From: Pseudopyrenochaeta lycopersici | Taxonomy: Eukaryota > Ascomycota > Dothideomycetes > Pleosporales > Pseudopyrenochaetaceae | Length of the DNA: 64,000 bases | NCBI GenBank assembly: GCA_003313425.1 | Contig: NHZP01000002.1 | Coordinates: 1,178,001 to 1,242,000 of the forward strand | Direction of reading: 5' to 3' | Shown here: positions 21,358 through 32,716 of the stretch, piece after piece | Layout: each line of letters starts with the position of its first letter | Numbering within the stretch: position 1 is the stretch's first letter | The notes under the pieces: generated by a model | The model's database searches: none | What the model saw: only the letters and a program-made list of their open reading frames with translations | Told to the model about the DNA's origin: nothing | Translations under genes and position numbers: made by a program

Positions 21358-24237
21358 TTACCTTACAAGAAACGTTGACTTCTTATTCATATTATCCTCA
21401 ACCATCTTCGACATAGGCACAATTCTGCCAGTTTTCGAAGCTCCAACATGCTCCTTCCATGTCAACAGCCCAATTCGCTCATGTGACTCATAAACCTCAC
21501 AATCCTCTCGACCCCTAGCTTGTAAAACTAGCCAGCGATAGGTGCGACTTTTCTGATCGGTGAGACTTTCATCTGTTAAAAGTAGGATAGCGATTCCCGA
21601 TTTCAGGTTGCGGAATTTGCCTCCATCAAACTTTGCACCGTTGTCGTCAAAGACGTATGTATGAGGGTTGTCGAACGAAAAGGTGCATTCAAGTTTATGG
21701 CTCTTATATGTGTCGCCCAGCAAATTCCAAGTGATGGGAGAGAACACTGAAGTAATCTCCAAAACGGGCTCTAACTCCGGGGCAATCCTTTGGTGGCTGT
21801 AGTGTTCAAGGTGCATACCAATGTCGATAGTGGTACCGTCAGCACGCATGACAGCGATGTCAGCGACGTAATTTTCCGCACCGAGGGGTGAACACACGCA
21901 CGCGAGTCCGATATTATTACGTGCTGTAGATAGTTCGGAGTCGAGCGATGACAGGCGCGGTCGACTTTCTTTGAGAGACATCCAGCTCCAGGAAGGAACT
22001 GAAACACGTCGTATGTAATCCATGGTAGAGAATCTTGAATATTCGTCAACTTCCCAGAGAAGACCGTGAGCAAATCCAACCCTTCTTAAGAAGACCGACT
22101 GTGTGCTTGTATTCAATTCAAGACTAGGGCAGATGAAGACAACAATGCCAAAGTACGACTGATTGTCGAGAATGGAAAGGATCCCTTTGAATGCTGGAAA
22201 AACATCTTCCTCTACGGTGAAGTCGCGTTTCATATAGTGTGCCATGTAGTCGAAAAACTTTAATCGGCCGTGCATACCGGGCATCCAGCGGAGTTCAGCA
22301 TCCAGGATGGTACTGAATATAGTTGCAACTGATCCCCACACCATGTCAGCCTTCACCACTGATGACCCCTCGGTGCTGAGTCGATTTCTACAAGTTGCTT
22401 GAAGAATGGCTTCATGTTGAGTTGAGGTGCGACAAACAAGGTGAATCTGCTCAGCCGTGAAAAAAATGCATCGCCGAGAAAGCAGAGCTTCTTGGAATGT
22501 CCTGGAGCCCAAAGGTACAAAGTCAGTCTATATGTGATATATCGTTGTGCATGGAACCTCATACCATCCGCGCGTCAACCATACCGATGCCGAGATTTGC
22601 TTCTGAAGCAATATAGGCGCAGGAGAGGCCGTGAAAGAGAGTCCTCTGAGACTGAATGACGGGAACGATGTTCGCTTTTGTGTGATGCCAGGTAACCCAG
22701 AATTATCGTCAGGTCCTAGTGCGCATATCGTCGCAATTGCACAGTTGTATATCCTAGCCATCTGACTAATTTGATGCCTTTTGTCCACAGAGTGAAATTG
22801 CTCGATACAATATCGATCGCACCAAAGGTATCTCAACCCAAGCCTTTGCGTTACTGTAAGAGCGTCCTCAATAGTCTGCGGAAGAGGTTTGGTCAACATA
22901 TCGCTGCGTCCTTCGATGTTTATTTTGGAGACATTTGCCAGGCTTTTGCTTCCCCAAACGTAAGAAAGCGCTACATATCGTTGACCTTGGTGTAAATCAA
23001 CTACTTTACGGGCCTTACAGTCGATGACTCGAGCTTTAACAGGGAAGTCCTGAGTGGGTAGCTGACATGTCTTGTGCGATTTTGCGCAAATTGACAACAT
23101 GTCTCGAAGCCTGCTGAATTTGACATGCACATCCAACTCCAATCCGTGGCATATATCAGTGCCTGCAGCTTTACTATTGTTCCTAGGTAGAAAGAGGCCC
23201 TGAAGCTCAGTCGAACAGCGAGCAACAGCATCCCATCGAATAGGGTTGATATCTAAGCAGATCCCCAGCATCTTAGGCAGAGGTGTCACTCTATCATGGA
23301 TTTGGATGCCAGACAAACTAGCTGCTGGCATGGCGATCAACTTACCGGAAACCGGTCTATGGATCGAATTCGGACCTAATGTCGAGCTGAGAAATGAAGC
23401 GAAAGCCCTACATACCGCGCAAAGCGAGTATAGCATTGATTGGTGGAGTCCGGTGAAAGTGCACAATGGAATCCCCTCGTTAGGAAGATTTGAGCTTTCC
23501 AGTTTTTCAAAGCCTTTGATGTCTATAGTGCGGCAAGTGGAGCATAGTCTGTCGTCGGAAGTGTCATGGAGGCTTGTGTACGTTGATCGTCCCAGGCCGC
23601 TGAAAATGCCTGGATCATGGTTGAGCGCCCATGAGATCGAATCGTAGCCACTCGTCCAGCTCCGAGCCACACGTATTGCATCATGCTGTAGTGAAAATTG
23701 GAGCGTTTGTGGCCCTTCAGCGAATTTGGATTGTGCAGATGGTGAGAGAGCAGTCTCTGGTTTCTGTTCAAATGTTCGTGCCACACTTGTTTGTATATCT
23801 TCAAATCTTCTGAGCCTGGTGGTAGCGTGTGATATAAGAAAGATTTGTTGCTGAGGTTTGACAGCGAGAGTTGCTATTAGTTGGCCATCTTGCCTTTCAG
23901 CGCCGTAGGTCCAGCTTTGTGACCCACGAAGAGCGTCATGTCGTCCCGATGGTGCTAGAGGTTGCGTCTTCTCCACAATCCCAAATTTGCTAACCTGCCC
24001 CTGGATAAAATATGGTAGACTGTCGCCATCGTGTTTCTTGCGGTTTCCCTCGTCTTCGTTCGCCACCCTCTCTATGGGATCCTTGTCCCCCAGATCATCG
24101 ATCCCAGTTATTTCAATTAAACCTGGCCGGGTTCGATCGTACACTTGTTCGCGCGCACTTTTGTCGAATAAGTAAGTGCGACTACGGGATTCCCGAAGGG
24201 TCACAGCTTTCTCTAGCGAAACTAGAGTAGCAGCCAT
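21358..24237 (-). CDS. HET domain protein
   Basis: Two exons (24237-22565 and 22501-21358, intron 63 nt, GTATGA..CTCCAG) encode 938 residues. The HET domain sits in the middle: YVALSYVWG, then LPQTIEDALTVTQRLGLRYLWCDRYCIEQ, MARIYNCAIATICALG and, across the splice, TRGWTFQEALLSRR. About 230 residues upstream of the Cys-containing CSTCRTI segment have no recognised domain. The C-terminal 380 residues are the usual variable tail with SWSWMS. HET proteins can trigger heterokaryon incompatibility or cell death on non-self contact, but most members have unknown roles. This architecture belongs to the large Pezizomycotina HET expansion. It lies beside the kinase/Hsp70-like gene on the same strand. 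Confidence 0.9.
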
Positions 24238-25639
24238 ATCTAGAATCTAACAATTGCATGGAGTCCGCAATAAGCAGCGCTGAAATGACTGCGTCTTCCA
24301 GGCCAAGCGCTCCTCCAGAACACCTACAGAGATGCAATGAAAGAATAAAATTCAATTTGTTGTACAGCGGGATCGTGTTGGGAACCAAGTGCGCAAAGCT
24401 GTCATCAAACAACGGCTCGCCTGCACAGCCTTGGTTGTTGCCTGGCGCCCCTTGCGAAAACGAGGTGCGGGGTTGAGACAGGTCCTGCACCGGAACCCTG
24501 TATAGGGCACTAGTGATTTATCAGTAATAAATGTGTGAGAGAGCGAAGACAGTATCTAAGTGGGAGAGAGCACATATAGGCGAAGGCCGGTACAGAAGTG
24601 CGATGACGCCGCAAGTGAAGGAAAAACAGCCTAGAGTGATGCGCATGTCGCTTGAAGAACTTTGGTGGACTTTTGTCATGTTTTCTTCAACTAAATACTC
24701 AAGGAAATGATGCGAATGTCGACTAATGTGCTGTGCCGCGTTTTACTTGATAACTTACATCCTACAGCAAGACCTTAAGCGGCTAGAGTAAGCCTCAAAA
24801 CCCAGGCCAGCATTTGATATAATAATAACATATACACCGTCTCCACGATGTACTCTTAATCCTCAGCACATTTATTGCGTAGATTTATCTCACCAAAAAT
24901 ACAACGCAAGGCAACAATCTTAAAAGACATACTGTACCGCGAATTTCTTAGGCTACAACCAAGGACGTACGGTTATCAATAAACGAATATTGCCAATCAT
25001 TCTCATGACATTTATGTGTATAGCTATACGCTATAGACATCTGCAAACACCGGACTCATGGCAGAGACTGGTGTCCGACTCAAGTTAAGATTATGGCTAT
25101 AGACACATAATAGTGGTTTTCTGGATTCCTACGCCGAGAAAAAACAGCGAGTAGATTTTTGGCTAATGGATTTGAGAATCTCTTCTAGGATTGATGCAGT
25201 TTCAAAGAGTTGCCTCGCAATAAGCATCCCGAGCTGAGGTAGGTACAGGCTTTTGGAAAAGACCAAGAAAGCTTCATGTTTGGCTGGGCTCTCTAAAAGA
25301 AAGACGGTGAATGTGTTCTCCACTGCAAACCTACCTTTTCCAGCATTTACTGACTTCGTAGTTGTACCCACTGGGTGGTTTATAAGAGTCAACTACTAGT
25401 GCAAGTAATATAGGCGTTGTAGGCTTGTTCGTGCAGAGGAAATGGCAAGATCAAAAACGAAGCGCGCCACTGCTTGGTGCGTCGCGTACAAGCTCTTTCA
25501 AAATACTGATTTCCGTGAGCACGGGATGATGTAAGGAGTTTCAACATATGGAAACCCGGACCGCTTGCTGCTTGCATGTGTCTTCATATGCTACTATGCA
25601 TAGTAAGTTCCTCAGCGAAAGCATCATCCATACCCATCA
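24238..25639. other. AT-rich intergenic region, one orphan frame
   Basis: Upstream of the HET gene. The only frame with protein-like composition is on the minus strand at 25129-25392 (87 codons starting at TTG, with an ATG only internally). It carries the segments FTVFLLESPAKHEAFLVFSK and LGMLIARQLFETASILEEIL. No upstream exon could be joined convincingly, so it may be a relic 3' exon. Confidence 0.35.
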
Positions 25640-26068
25640 TCACAAGATAGTCTCTGAACTAGGTGCGGAACCACCCAAATCCTTTTTTAGCTCGACCAAT
25701 ACGTCCTTCGTCTTCATGTGTCTCTCCAAAATGCTTCTCATCCACATCTGTGCTTTCTCCTCTCCTCCAGCCCTCGGACCGACTACCCTTGCAACAAGTG
25801 CACGATCACTAGCAAGTACCCAACCATAGTGTGTATCAATATCCTGATACTCTCGTTCCAGGTTTCCGATATTCTCCAACTGTTTCGCTATTTCGTGATG
25901 TTCTTTACGATAGGTCGCTGCTGTGACTATACTCTGCTGAGCGGGTAATTGAGCGAGGAAGCGCGTGGTAGTAGCGTCCAGAATTGCGATGGAGTCGAGA
26001 AGATCTTTGAAATCGGAGGCGGCGTCCGCATTAATATTTATAAGGGGAGGTTCTGGTACGGACGACAT
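25640..26068 (-). CDS. Hypothetical protein, 142 residues
   Basis: Intronless frame from an ATG to a stop. I do not recognise the family. The sequence is soluble and mostly helical in character. It has an N-terminal proline-containing segment (MSSVPEPPLININAD), a helix with DLLDSIAILDATTTRFLAQL, an EIAKQLENIGNLEREYQDID coiled-coil-like stretch and a basic C-terminal helix (MWMRSILERHMKTKDVLVEL). No signal peptide or membrane segment is visible. It stands alone in an AT-rich region. Its codon use and even hydrophobic periodicity make it more convincing than neighbouring chance frames. Confidence 0.55.
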   Translation of the reverse strand: MSSVPEPPLININADAASDFKDLLDSIAILDATTTRFLAQLPAQQSIVTAATYRKEHHEIAKQLENIGNLEREYQDIDTHYGWVLASDRALVARVVGPRAGGEEKAQMWMRSILERHMKTKDVLVELKKDLGGSAPSSETIL

Positions 26069-26596
26069 ACTGTTGGCAGATTGAAATATGCAATAAAAGC
26101 TTTTGGTTTTGGGCTTGGGTTGAGCTTAACTCGTCGTTTTGGTATACTATAAACATGTCTGTGCTCCAGGTCATTTGAATGTGCGAGAAGAGTGCAGGGG
26201 TCAGCAGTCAGCCTTGACACGACCCTTGTCACTCACGCTCTGTGACATTTGTTTCATATGTCAACCCGAGCATTCATCATTCCCAAGATATCGCATCGCT
26301 TATAGAGCAGTTATTCAAAAGCATATCACATGCTTGAAATATAGAACAGTTTTTGTACCGTCTCAGCCATGAAATACGTCATGGTTGTGAAAGTATCTTT
26401 GAAATGAATGAAACCTCATGACCATAAGGTCCATGGCCCACAAAATTCCAAGCCTTTAGTAGTACCTTACTGCTATAATACTGAGTAATATTAAACACTG
26501 GGTACAGAACACCAAAACTAATAGAACAAAATGAGTACGGATTACCCACCTTCTCGTATAAGCCTCCTTAACGCTACATTTTGGGAAGTTCTTCCC
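26069..26596. other. AT-rich intergenic region
   Basis: Upstream of the 142-residue hypothetical gene. No frame or repeat of note was seen. Confidence 0.35.
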
Positions 26597-27660
26597 TCAA
26601 ACTACGACAAAAAGCGGCTCGTTGGGTGAAAATTGCTCATTTGTACCATGAAGCATAGTTTGATCTCCTGCCATCGGATCGCGACGGCGCAACGAACTCG
26701 CTAAAGGCTGAGCTATATATGCTACAGCATGATATACAGAGTTACCCTGACATTGTGAAAGATATAGATATAAAGGATGTGGTAGCGTGAAATGTGACTG
26801 CTGGGAGGTCGTCTCGTCGGGCATTACAGATAGTGAAGGCCGATTTTGAGCATCTAGAGGGTAGCCTTAAGCAGGAAGAGGAGAAAATTATGGAGGTAAG
26901 GGCTGAAGTCGTGTACGGTCTGTCAGATAAGTAATAAGAGACAAGTGGGCTCTGAAAACATCTGTTTGGTGTAACTGACCCGAAACGCGGGTGATGGCGA
27001 ATAATTGATTTATTGACACTACGACATAACTATATGAGTGATCTTACTGGTTTTATATTGGTTTAACTATTGGACGACTGTGATGAAATTGTGCTCATTT
27101 TGAACTTTTACTATTTTTACTTAGGATGTGAATGTTTCCAATGCGAGTAAGGATGAGGTGCTGTTGTGACATACAGCCGTCTACCACAGCTGCACTTCAA
27201 AACCCCAGGACGCCTTTACTACTCCTGAACTCACATTACCTCCTTTTCGGTTGATGGATCTAAAATATCTTCCAAGCGCTTATCAGAATCCTCCTCCTAC
27301 GAATACATCCCTAAGAATCTCTAACATGCCATGAAGAGCTTGATCTTCAGGGTAACCGAATTGTTTCAGTTCTTCTGCTGCCCCAAAAATCTCTCGAGAA
27401 AGGTAATTGTATGTGGCGGTGGTAATATCAACAATATGCTGAGCTCGGTAGCTTCCAGGCTGGTGAACTGGTGGCGAGCCAAGTCATCAAGCTTAACGCT
27501 GGACTAAAACCCAATGCAACAGCCTCTGCTTGGGTTGGTGGCGCTGCCGGCAGCACTAAAAGAGAGGAATGGCGAGAATATGTAGAGAGGCTGGAGAAAA
27601 ATCAACGGATTCTGGAAGTTCTGTTGGGGCAAACATGAATTCACTTTGTGATGTACGTCT
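26597..27660. pseudogene. Scattered coding-like fragments on both strands in AT-rich DNA
   Basis: Four short stretches read like protein but cannot be joined into one gene. Minus 26824-26597 starts at an ATG and includes VYHAVAYIAQPLASSLRRR. Plus about 26795-26934 includes IVKADFEHLEGSLKQEEEK. Minus about 27490-27271 includes YNYLSREIFGAAEELKQFGY and ends GGGF-stop. Plus about 27461-27640 follows a CTTCCAG acceptor-like site and includes ASAWVGGAAGSTKREEWREY. The last two would each need to extend through the other, so an inversion or decay is likely. The 26.94-27.18 kb stretch between them is very AT-rich, compatible with mutation by RIP. No family was recognised. Confidence 0.3.
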
Positions 27661-27811
27661 GGGTTGGTCGCAGCGGTCGAGGCGAGGCCGATTGGTCTCA
27701 CTGCTAATAAATGATCCGGCGAGGAATATGGCCTGCGGCGGAAGATATACCAGCCCCGTCACACTTTTGTGACAGACCATCGGCTCAAGGATACAGCCCA
27801 GCATGATCCAT

Positions 27812-28535
27812 TCATTTGAAAGAGCACCCCCACTCTTGCGGTTCCGGAAGGTGCGCTGTATTCGGGATGTTGCTGCTTTCTCTAAATTCCACGATCTTCC
27901 TTTGGCCCTCCTCTTCTCTGATCATCGCAAACGCTGCATTAGTGAAATACATGTCGCGTTTTGCACGTCTCTGAAAGCCCCCGGCCCAGCCAATCATGTA
28001 GACAAAGCCCCCCTTGTCACCATTGGCGTTGGGTATTCCAAGAGTGTTGATGAATCCATGTTTGAAGGGGGCAAAGGCATGTCCCAGTGTCGCATTGAAA
28101 CTCTTGTATAATCTTAATGAACCGTCAAAGTCGTAATGCGTGTCATTGAAAGTGAATTTAAGGTTTTTAGAAAATGCCGTTGAATGGCCCTTGGGCCAGT
28201 CAGTATTTGCCGGGAATGGGTAGAAACCTGAAATTTCGTCAGCATTCATCTTCCATAAAAAAGCCATGGCCTCAGGTTACCATTAATTTGGCACTCTAAC
28301 CAACTTGAGAGCTGCACGCTTGCGTTCACTTTGCTCGAATCCGCTAGCGAACAAGGGTCTATTGTAACATCTTTCAAGACTTCATGAGGACTCAAGCCGA
28401 TGAATTCTTGCGGTGGAACACTGAGCGCCCAGCCTGAAGCTACGAATCCGTATAAAACCGCTGACCGCGCATTAGTTACGAGTGTATTGGTTGGAAAAGT
28501 CGGATGAGCTTACCGGAAAATGCAGCGAAGCGCAT
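27812..28535 (-). CDS. Secreted protein of unknown function, 205 residues
   Basis: Three exons (28535-28514, 28460-28281, 28227-27812; introns 53 nt each) join in clean phase. The 22-nt first exon plus the second give a signal peptide that starts MRFAAFSAVLYGFVASGWA. The mature protein has three cysteines (PCSLAD, LECQIN and the C-terminal WGCSFK). It has several Asn-x-Ser/Thr sites and aromatic glycine-rich segments such as TLGIPNANGDKGGFVYMIGW. No known family is recognised. The signal peptide and lack of membrane segments indicate an extracellular product. A candidate for a lineage-specific secreted protein. Confidence 0.7.
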
Positions 28536-29001
28536 AATGGAAGTCAAGCAGGTAGAAAGAGCAAAAGTTCCGACAGCGATCTATAATTCGCTGGAGCTGG
28601 TAGGTTATGATGGGTTGTGATGATACGAATATTCCTACGGCCGCAAAATTCAATCGATGATTAAAAGATTACTGGAGATAAGGCAGACGTGATTCGGAAA
28701 AAATTGTTCTTTAAGTAGACGGCTGCGCTGCCGCCTTATGATGAAGGCTGACAGGCTGAGGGGCCAATCAGCCCGGCGGTCAGCACCAAACTGGCAAGTG
28801 ACAGGGGGCGCAGGCTTACATGGGGCTAAAGTTCGGCTACCCGTTCGCGACCCTAGATCCAATAATGACTGCGATGACTGAGTACGAAAGAAGGCATATC
28901 ATCGCGCCGCTGAGTTCTTCAGCTGAAGGGGTGGGATCGGAGATGATCGCTTGGCGTCGCCAACCGAGGCAGAGCGCGAACTATTCACGCGCTAACAACC
29001 G
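28536..29001. other. Intergenic region, no supported gene
   Basis: Promoter side of the secreted-protein gene. No coding-like frame or repeat was noticed. Confidence 0.35.
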
Positions 29002-29523
29002 TCACCGTTCGTTCTTTTGAACTTGCCTTAGCATCACTGAGCATATTATGACTGCCATAGAACATGTTTCTCCAAGCGTGAAGCCACTCAATATCGATTT
29101 TCCCATGAAGTATGCGTGCAATAGAACATTCGAAATTAGCTCGTACAGCCACCAACCTGAGTAATCCTCGCTTGCAAAGGACACACTAACTTGATTAGGA
29201 AGTAAAAGAGCAGTCCCACGTGCAGACGAACTGAGTCTACCATCTCGCCCCCAAAAGTTCATTATACCAAGAAAATTGTTCTCCATTATGCACCTCGCAA
29301 TTGTCCAATTCCACCACATCTTACTCGCCATACACAAAGCCAAGAGCCCTGTCCAGGTTGGCACGCACCCCCATCCCCGCATGTAGTCTTCACGATGTTA
29401 TCTTATAAGGCCTGCTACAGGTGCTTTAGGAAGAAACTCTTGATGCGTAAGATTGAAATTTAGGTGTAGGAAGAACGATAATTTACCGGTGGGGGAAGAA
29501 GAATATGCGGAATAGGAGGACAT
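29002..29523 (-). CDS. Possible small membrane protein
   Basis: A first exon (29523-29487) starting MSSYSAYSSSPT joins through a 99-nt intron (GTAAAT..GTGAAG) to the frame beginning DYMRGWGCVPTWTG at 29387. That frame runs to the stop at 29002. Hydrophobic stretches around LLALCMASKMWWNW, LYELISNVLLHAYF and TCSMAVIICSVML suggest membrane segments. A second intron from GTATAATG to either AATCAAG or ATTACTCAG is possible inside the frame; the latter would give NFLGWWLYELIS. No family is recognised. The in-phase first intron is the main support. Confidence 0.4.
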
Positions 29524-31340
29524 AATAGCGAACTGACTACCAGCAAATCAGCCATCTACTGAATGGAAGTTGTCTCCTTCACATAGATAGACTTATCCTT
29601 TGCAAATAATGTGCTATCATATATGCCTAATGGTTCCTTCGTTTTCTCATTTTTTTCCTTGTGCTGCCATACTTCGTGTCACCATCTCCTACGTGATTGT
29701 TCGCACTCTCAAACTTGCGTCCAGTCGTCCTTCAAGAGAAGCCTCGGGCATCCGTTCGGCAATCCGCCCATTTTATGCAGTGGCATTGATTACGTTTACC
29801 TTTTGCTCCTACAACTACACCTAAAACTTACATGTCGCTCGTCTTAATATCTACATGTTCGTAGGAAATACTCTGAAAAGTTGGTTGATCATGATTACGA
29901 GTCCTGTAGGTTGTGGAGAAGGATTTGCGACAAAAGAGAATTGGCATACCGAGGATTGCTACTTGGTTGCGTACCTTGACATCAATACAAACTACATACT
30001 CAATATGATTTCGTGGATCTCGATGACCTTTGACATTCAAACGGAATCATCAGTCACTTAATCATGAGCCAGTGTGCATCACAGCTATGAACATCAACTT
30101 GCATTTGCTGAAAGCGGTTTATGATTGGAAAAGAAAATCATGCAATCTGGTGTTCATCACGATATTTCCCATGTCTAGAGTTCCATTGTCCGAGTCTTTT
30201 AGTCTCTCTCGTTGTAAACAGAGAGAGGAAACGTTTCGCCTGTGTGTATATTCAACTACGGTTTTCAGGGAGCGCGAATACATGCACTACAGCGGGCAGA
30301 AAAAAAAATGTTGACAAACTGCCCAAGCTGTTGCGCAATGCTACACATCGGCCAATTGCCCGCGCTGATACGGAGTGTAGTCCGAGGGTATATTGCAAAA
30401 AAAAAAGGTGCGGTGATCAGCCCTCAGAATTGCATATTGGATTCTCCTCTATTCAGAGTGCAAGAACTGCATCTGATGGCATGGGCCATAGACCTTGAAA
30501 GCCAAACGCTGCAGAAGAGCACCTTCATTATTTAAGTTTTTGTGCACCACATGATATAACGGTAGCAGTCATGGATTGGCATGTTCCTCTTTGCAGCGAA
30601 GTGGGTGACTGCTACAGGAAACATCGCTAACATACCCCGCATCGTCACTTCTCATCTGAAGTCTTGAGTATTGTCAATATTGTTCTAGATGCCGTACGAC
30701 GAGTCAGCAGCCACCGATCGATTGTGTCAATGTGCAATGCAACTTGACCAAGAGCCCGGACATAACATTAATTTTGCAGTGAGGCCGGAGTGTGGTCTTA
30801 CACAATGGGTGTGGAAGCGATCGTGGACACTATGGGTGATAGATTTGGTAGCGAATAGGATAATTACCGAATGCCGGTAGTTACTGTCACCCTGATTTTA
30901 CCAATACGATATAGATTCGGAAAGATGAAACGCGTGACGTCCCCAGATCTTGGCCGCAGCGAAAAGGACATGAGGCACAATTATAACCGAGGCTTGGCCA
31001 CCGCTTAATTCTGTTTCAATGCTTAGTCGGGAGTCAGTGCTTGTTGTGCAATAAGTTAAAGTGAAACCAAGGCGAGGGAAACAAGTAAGCGAGTAGAAAT
31101 GTTGGGACTGTGATGGGATGATGCGTGGTGGTGTGCGACAGTGATAGATGAATATGACGATTTTGATAATGGAGATAGAATGAAAGGGTGGAATAATGCT
31201 CCAATAGTGTCGATGATGTTGGTTGGGGGCTGAAGATTGAGGACAGTATAAATGCGAACATGTGCTACTGTAGTAGGATAGTCGGAGTCGCAAGCGTTCG
31301 ATCCAAGACCAGCTCAGTATTTCTCTTCTCTCTTTCCGCT
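29524..31340. other. AT-rich intergenic region with AA9 promoter
   Basis: About 1.8 kb with A-runs near 30300 and 30395 and no convincing coding frame. A TATAAA box at 31247-31252 lies about 90 bp upstream of the AA9 start. The small frame 30689-30880 has an ATG but no family pattern. Confidence 0.4.
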
Positions 31341-32042
31341 ATGAAGGCTGTTTCTCTTTTGGCGCTGCTTGCGCCCCTAGGTGCCAACGCGCATTACATC
31401 TTCAATCGTCTCATCGTTAACGGTGCGAGTATCGGCGGGGAGTATGCATACACTCGCAAGAACAGCAACTCGTACAACCCCGCCTTCACCAACGAGTTGA
31501 TGAACAGCAACGACCTACGATGCAACAAAGGCGCAACGGCGGGCAGCACAGCCACGTATACTGTCAAGGCTGGCGACAAGATCGGCTTCAAGATCTTCAA
31601 CAACGAGTTCGTCGAGCATCCTGGACCAGGATTCGTTTACATCTCCAAGGCACCTGGTGCGGTGAAAGACTATGACGGTTCTGGCGACTGGGTCAAGGTC
31701 ATGGCGAGCGGCCTCAAAAATCCCAGCTCTCCAGGCCAGGACACGTCTTGGGACAGCTGGCAGAAAGACAGGCTAGAGTGGACGATCCAAAAGAACATTC
31801 CTGCCGGCGAGTATCTTGTCCGCGTTGAGCACATTGGTCTGCACCAGGCACATGAGAATAAGGCGCAGTTCTACATCGAATGCTACCAGCTAAAGATTGA
31901 GTCGTCTGGCACGGGCAAACCCGGACCGACCGTGAAGATTCCAGGTGTGTACAAAGGCACCGATCCCGGCATTGCGTTCAATAAATGGAACAATCCCAAA
32001 TCGTACACGATGCCTGGCCCAGCCGTATGGGATGGCAACTGA
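31341..32042 (+). CDS. AA9 lytic polysaccharide monooxygenase (GH61-type), secreted
   Basis: Single exon of 233 residues. The signal peptide MKAVSLLALLAPLGANA ends exactly before the histidine of HYIFNRLIVNG, as required for the N-terminal copper-binding histidine brace. The second copper histidine is probably in EHPGPGFVYIS, and the axial tyrosine lies in AQFYIECYQL. Cysteines in LRCNKG and IECYQL would form the conserved disulfide. There is no carbohydrate-binding module. AA9 enzymes oxidatively cleave cellulose and some hemicelluloses using copper and a reductant, so this gene complements the xylanase at 9.3-10.4 kb in plant cell wall attack. The ATG follows a TATA box by about 90 bp. Confidence 0.95.
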   Translation: MKAVSLLALLAPLGANAHYIFNRLIVNGASIGGEYAYTRKNSNSYNPAFTNELMNSNDLRCNKGATAGSTATYTVKAGDKIGFKIFNNEFVEHPGPGFVYISKAPGAVKDYDGSGDWVKVMASGLKNPSSPGQDTSWDSWQKDRLEWTIQKNIPAGEYLVRVEHIGLHQAHENKAQFYIECYQLKIESSGTGKPGPTVKIPGVYKGTDPGIAFNKWNNPKSYTMPGPAVWDGN

Positions 32043-32716
32043 GTGGCGGTCAACGTGCTGGGCGGTGTAGTTTGGTGACGTACTGGGCTAGTACTAGTAT
32101 CTGGGAGGCTTCGCTGGTTCCAGTGTTGAAGGGCGGTCTAGAGAGTACATAGTGAACAAGTCATCACAGTCGCGAAAGAATTTCTGCTTTTCGTAAAAAC
32201 AAATTTGGGTGCTCGGTTCGGTAGTGCTGCGAACGATCCAAATTGTGACCTGAACCATGATCGGCCGCTATATGTTCCTGCGCATCGCTGCCGTGCCGGC
32301 GCGCAAAGCTGCAAGCCCCACCAGGCGGCTCAAGGACATGGCGCTTGTGGCAGTGCGAGACTGCAATCGGGTAGTGGGCAGAGTCCGGGATTGGTGTGAC
32401 GTGGTAACGGGTCCGTGCGTTGGCGGGCGTTGCTGGGGAAGCGCCGACCGGGCTCGTAAACAATGGGACCACGACGAGACGTCACACCGTGCAAGCCCTG
32501 GTCAGCTATACCACTCCCCACTATCCCCGGAGCGTGACTCCAGGACTTCTTCTTCACCATTGCTATCACCAGATTGCCCGTCACTCGCGCATTTCCTGTG
32601 CTGTTTTCACAATCGGCCCGCCTGTCGCTCCCCAAACAACGCATGTCGCTCGGCTACCGCTGGACGAGTTGCAGGTCAGGGCAACTATACCGATTCATTA
32701 AACCATAATTTTGGGC
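32043..32716. other. Intergenic region between AA9 and CYK3-like genes
   Basis: Contains the 3' end of the AA9 transcript and the promoter of the next gene. GC is higher than in most gaps, but no frame on either strand is convincing. Confidence 0.4.

Noticed and set aside
30689..30880. 63-codon frame starting with ATG
   Set aside because: No family pattern, no splice partner and AT-rich surroundings; most likely chance.
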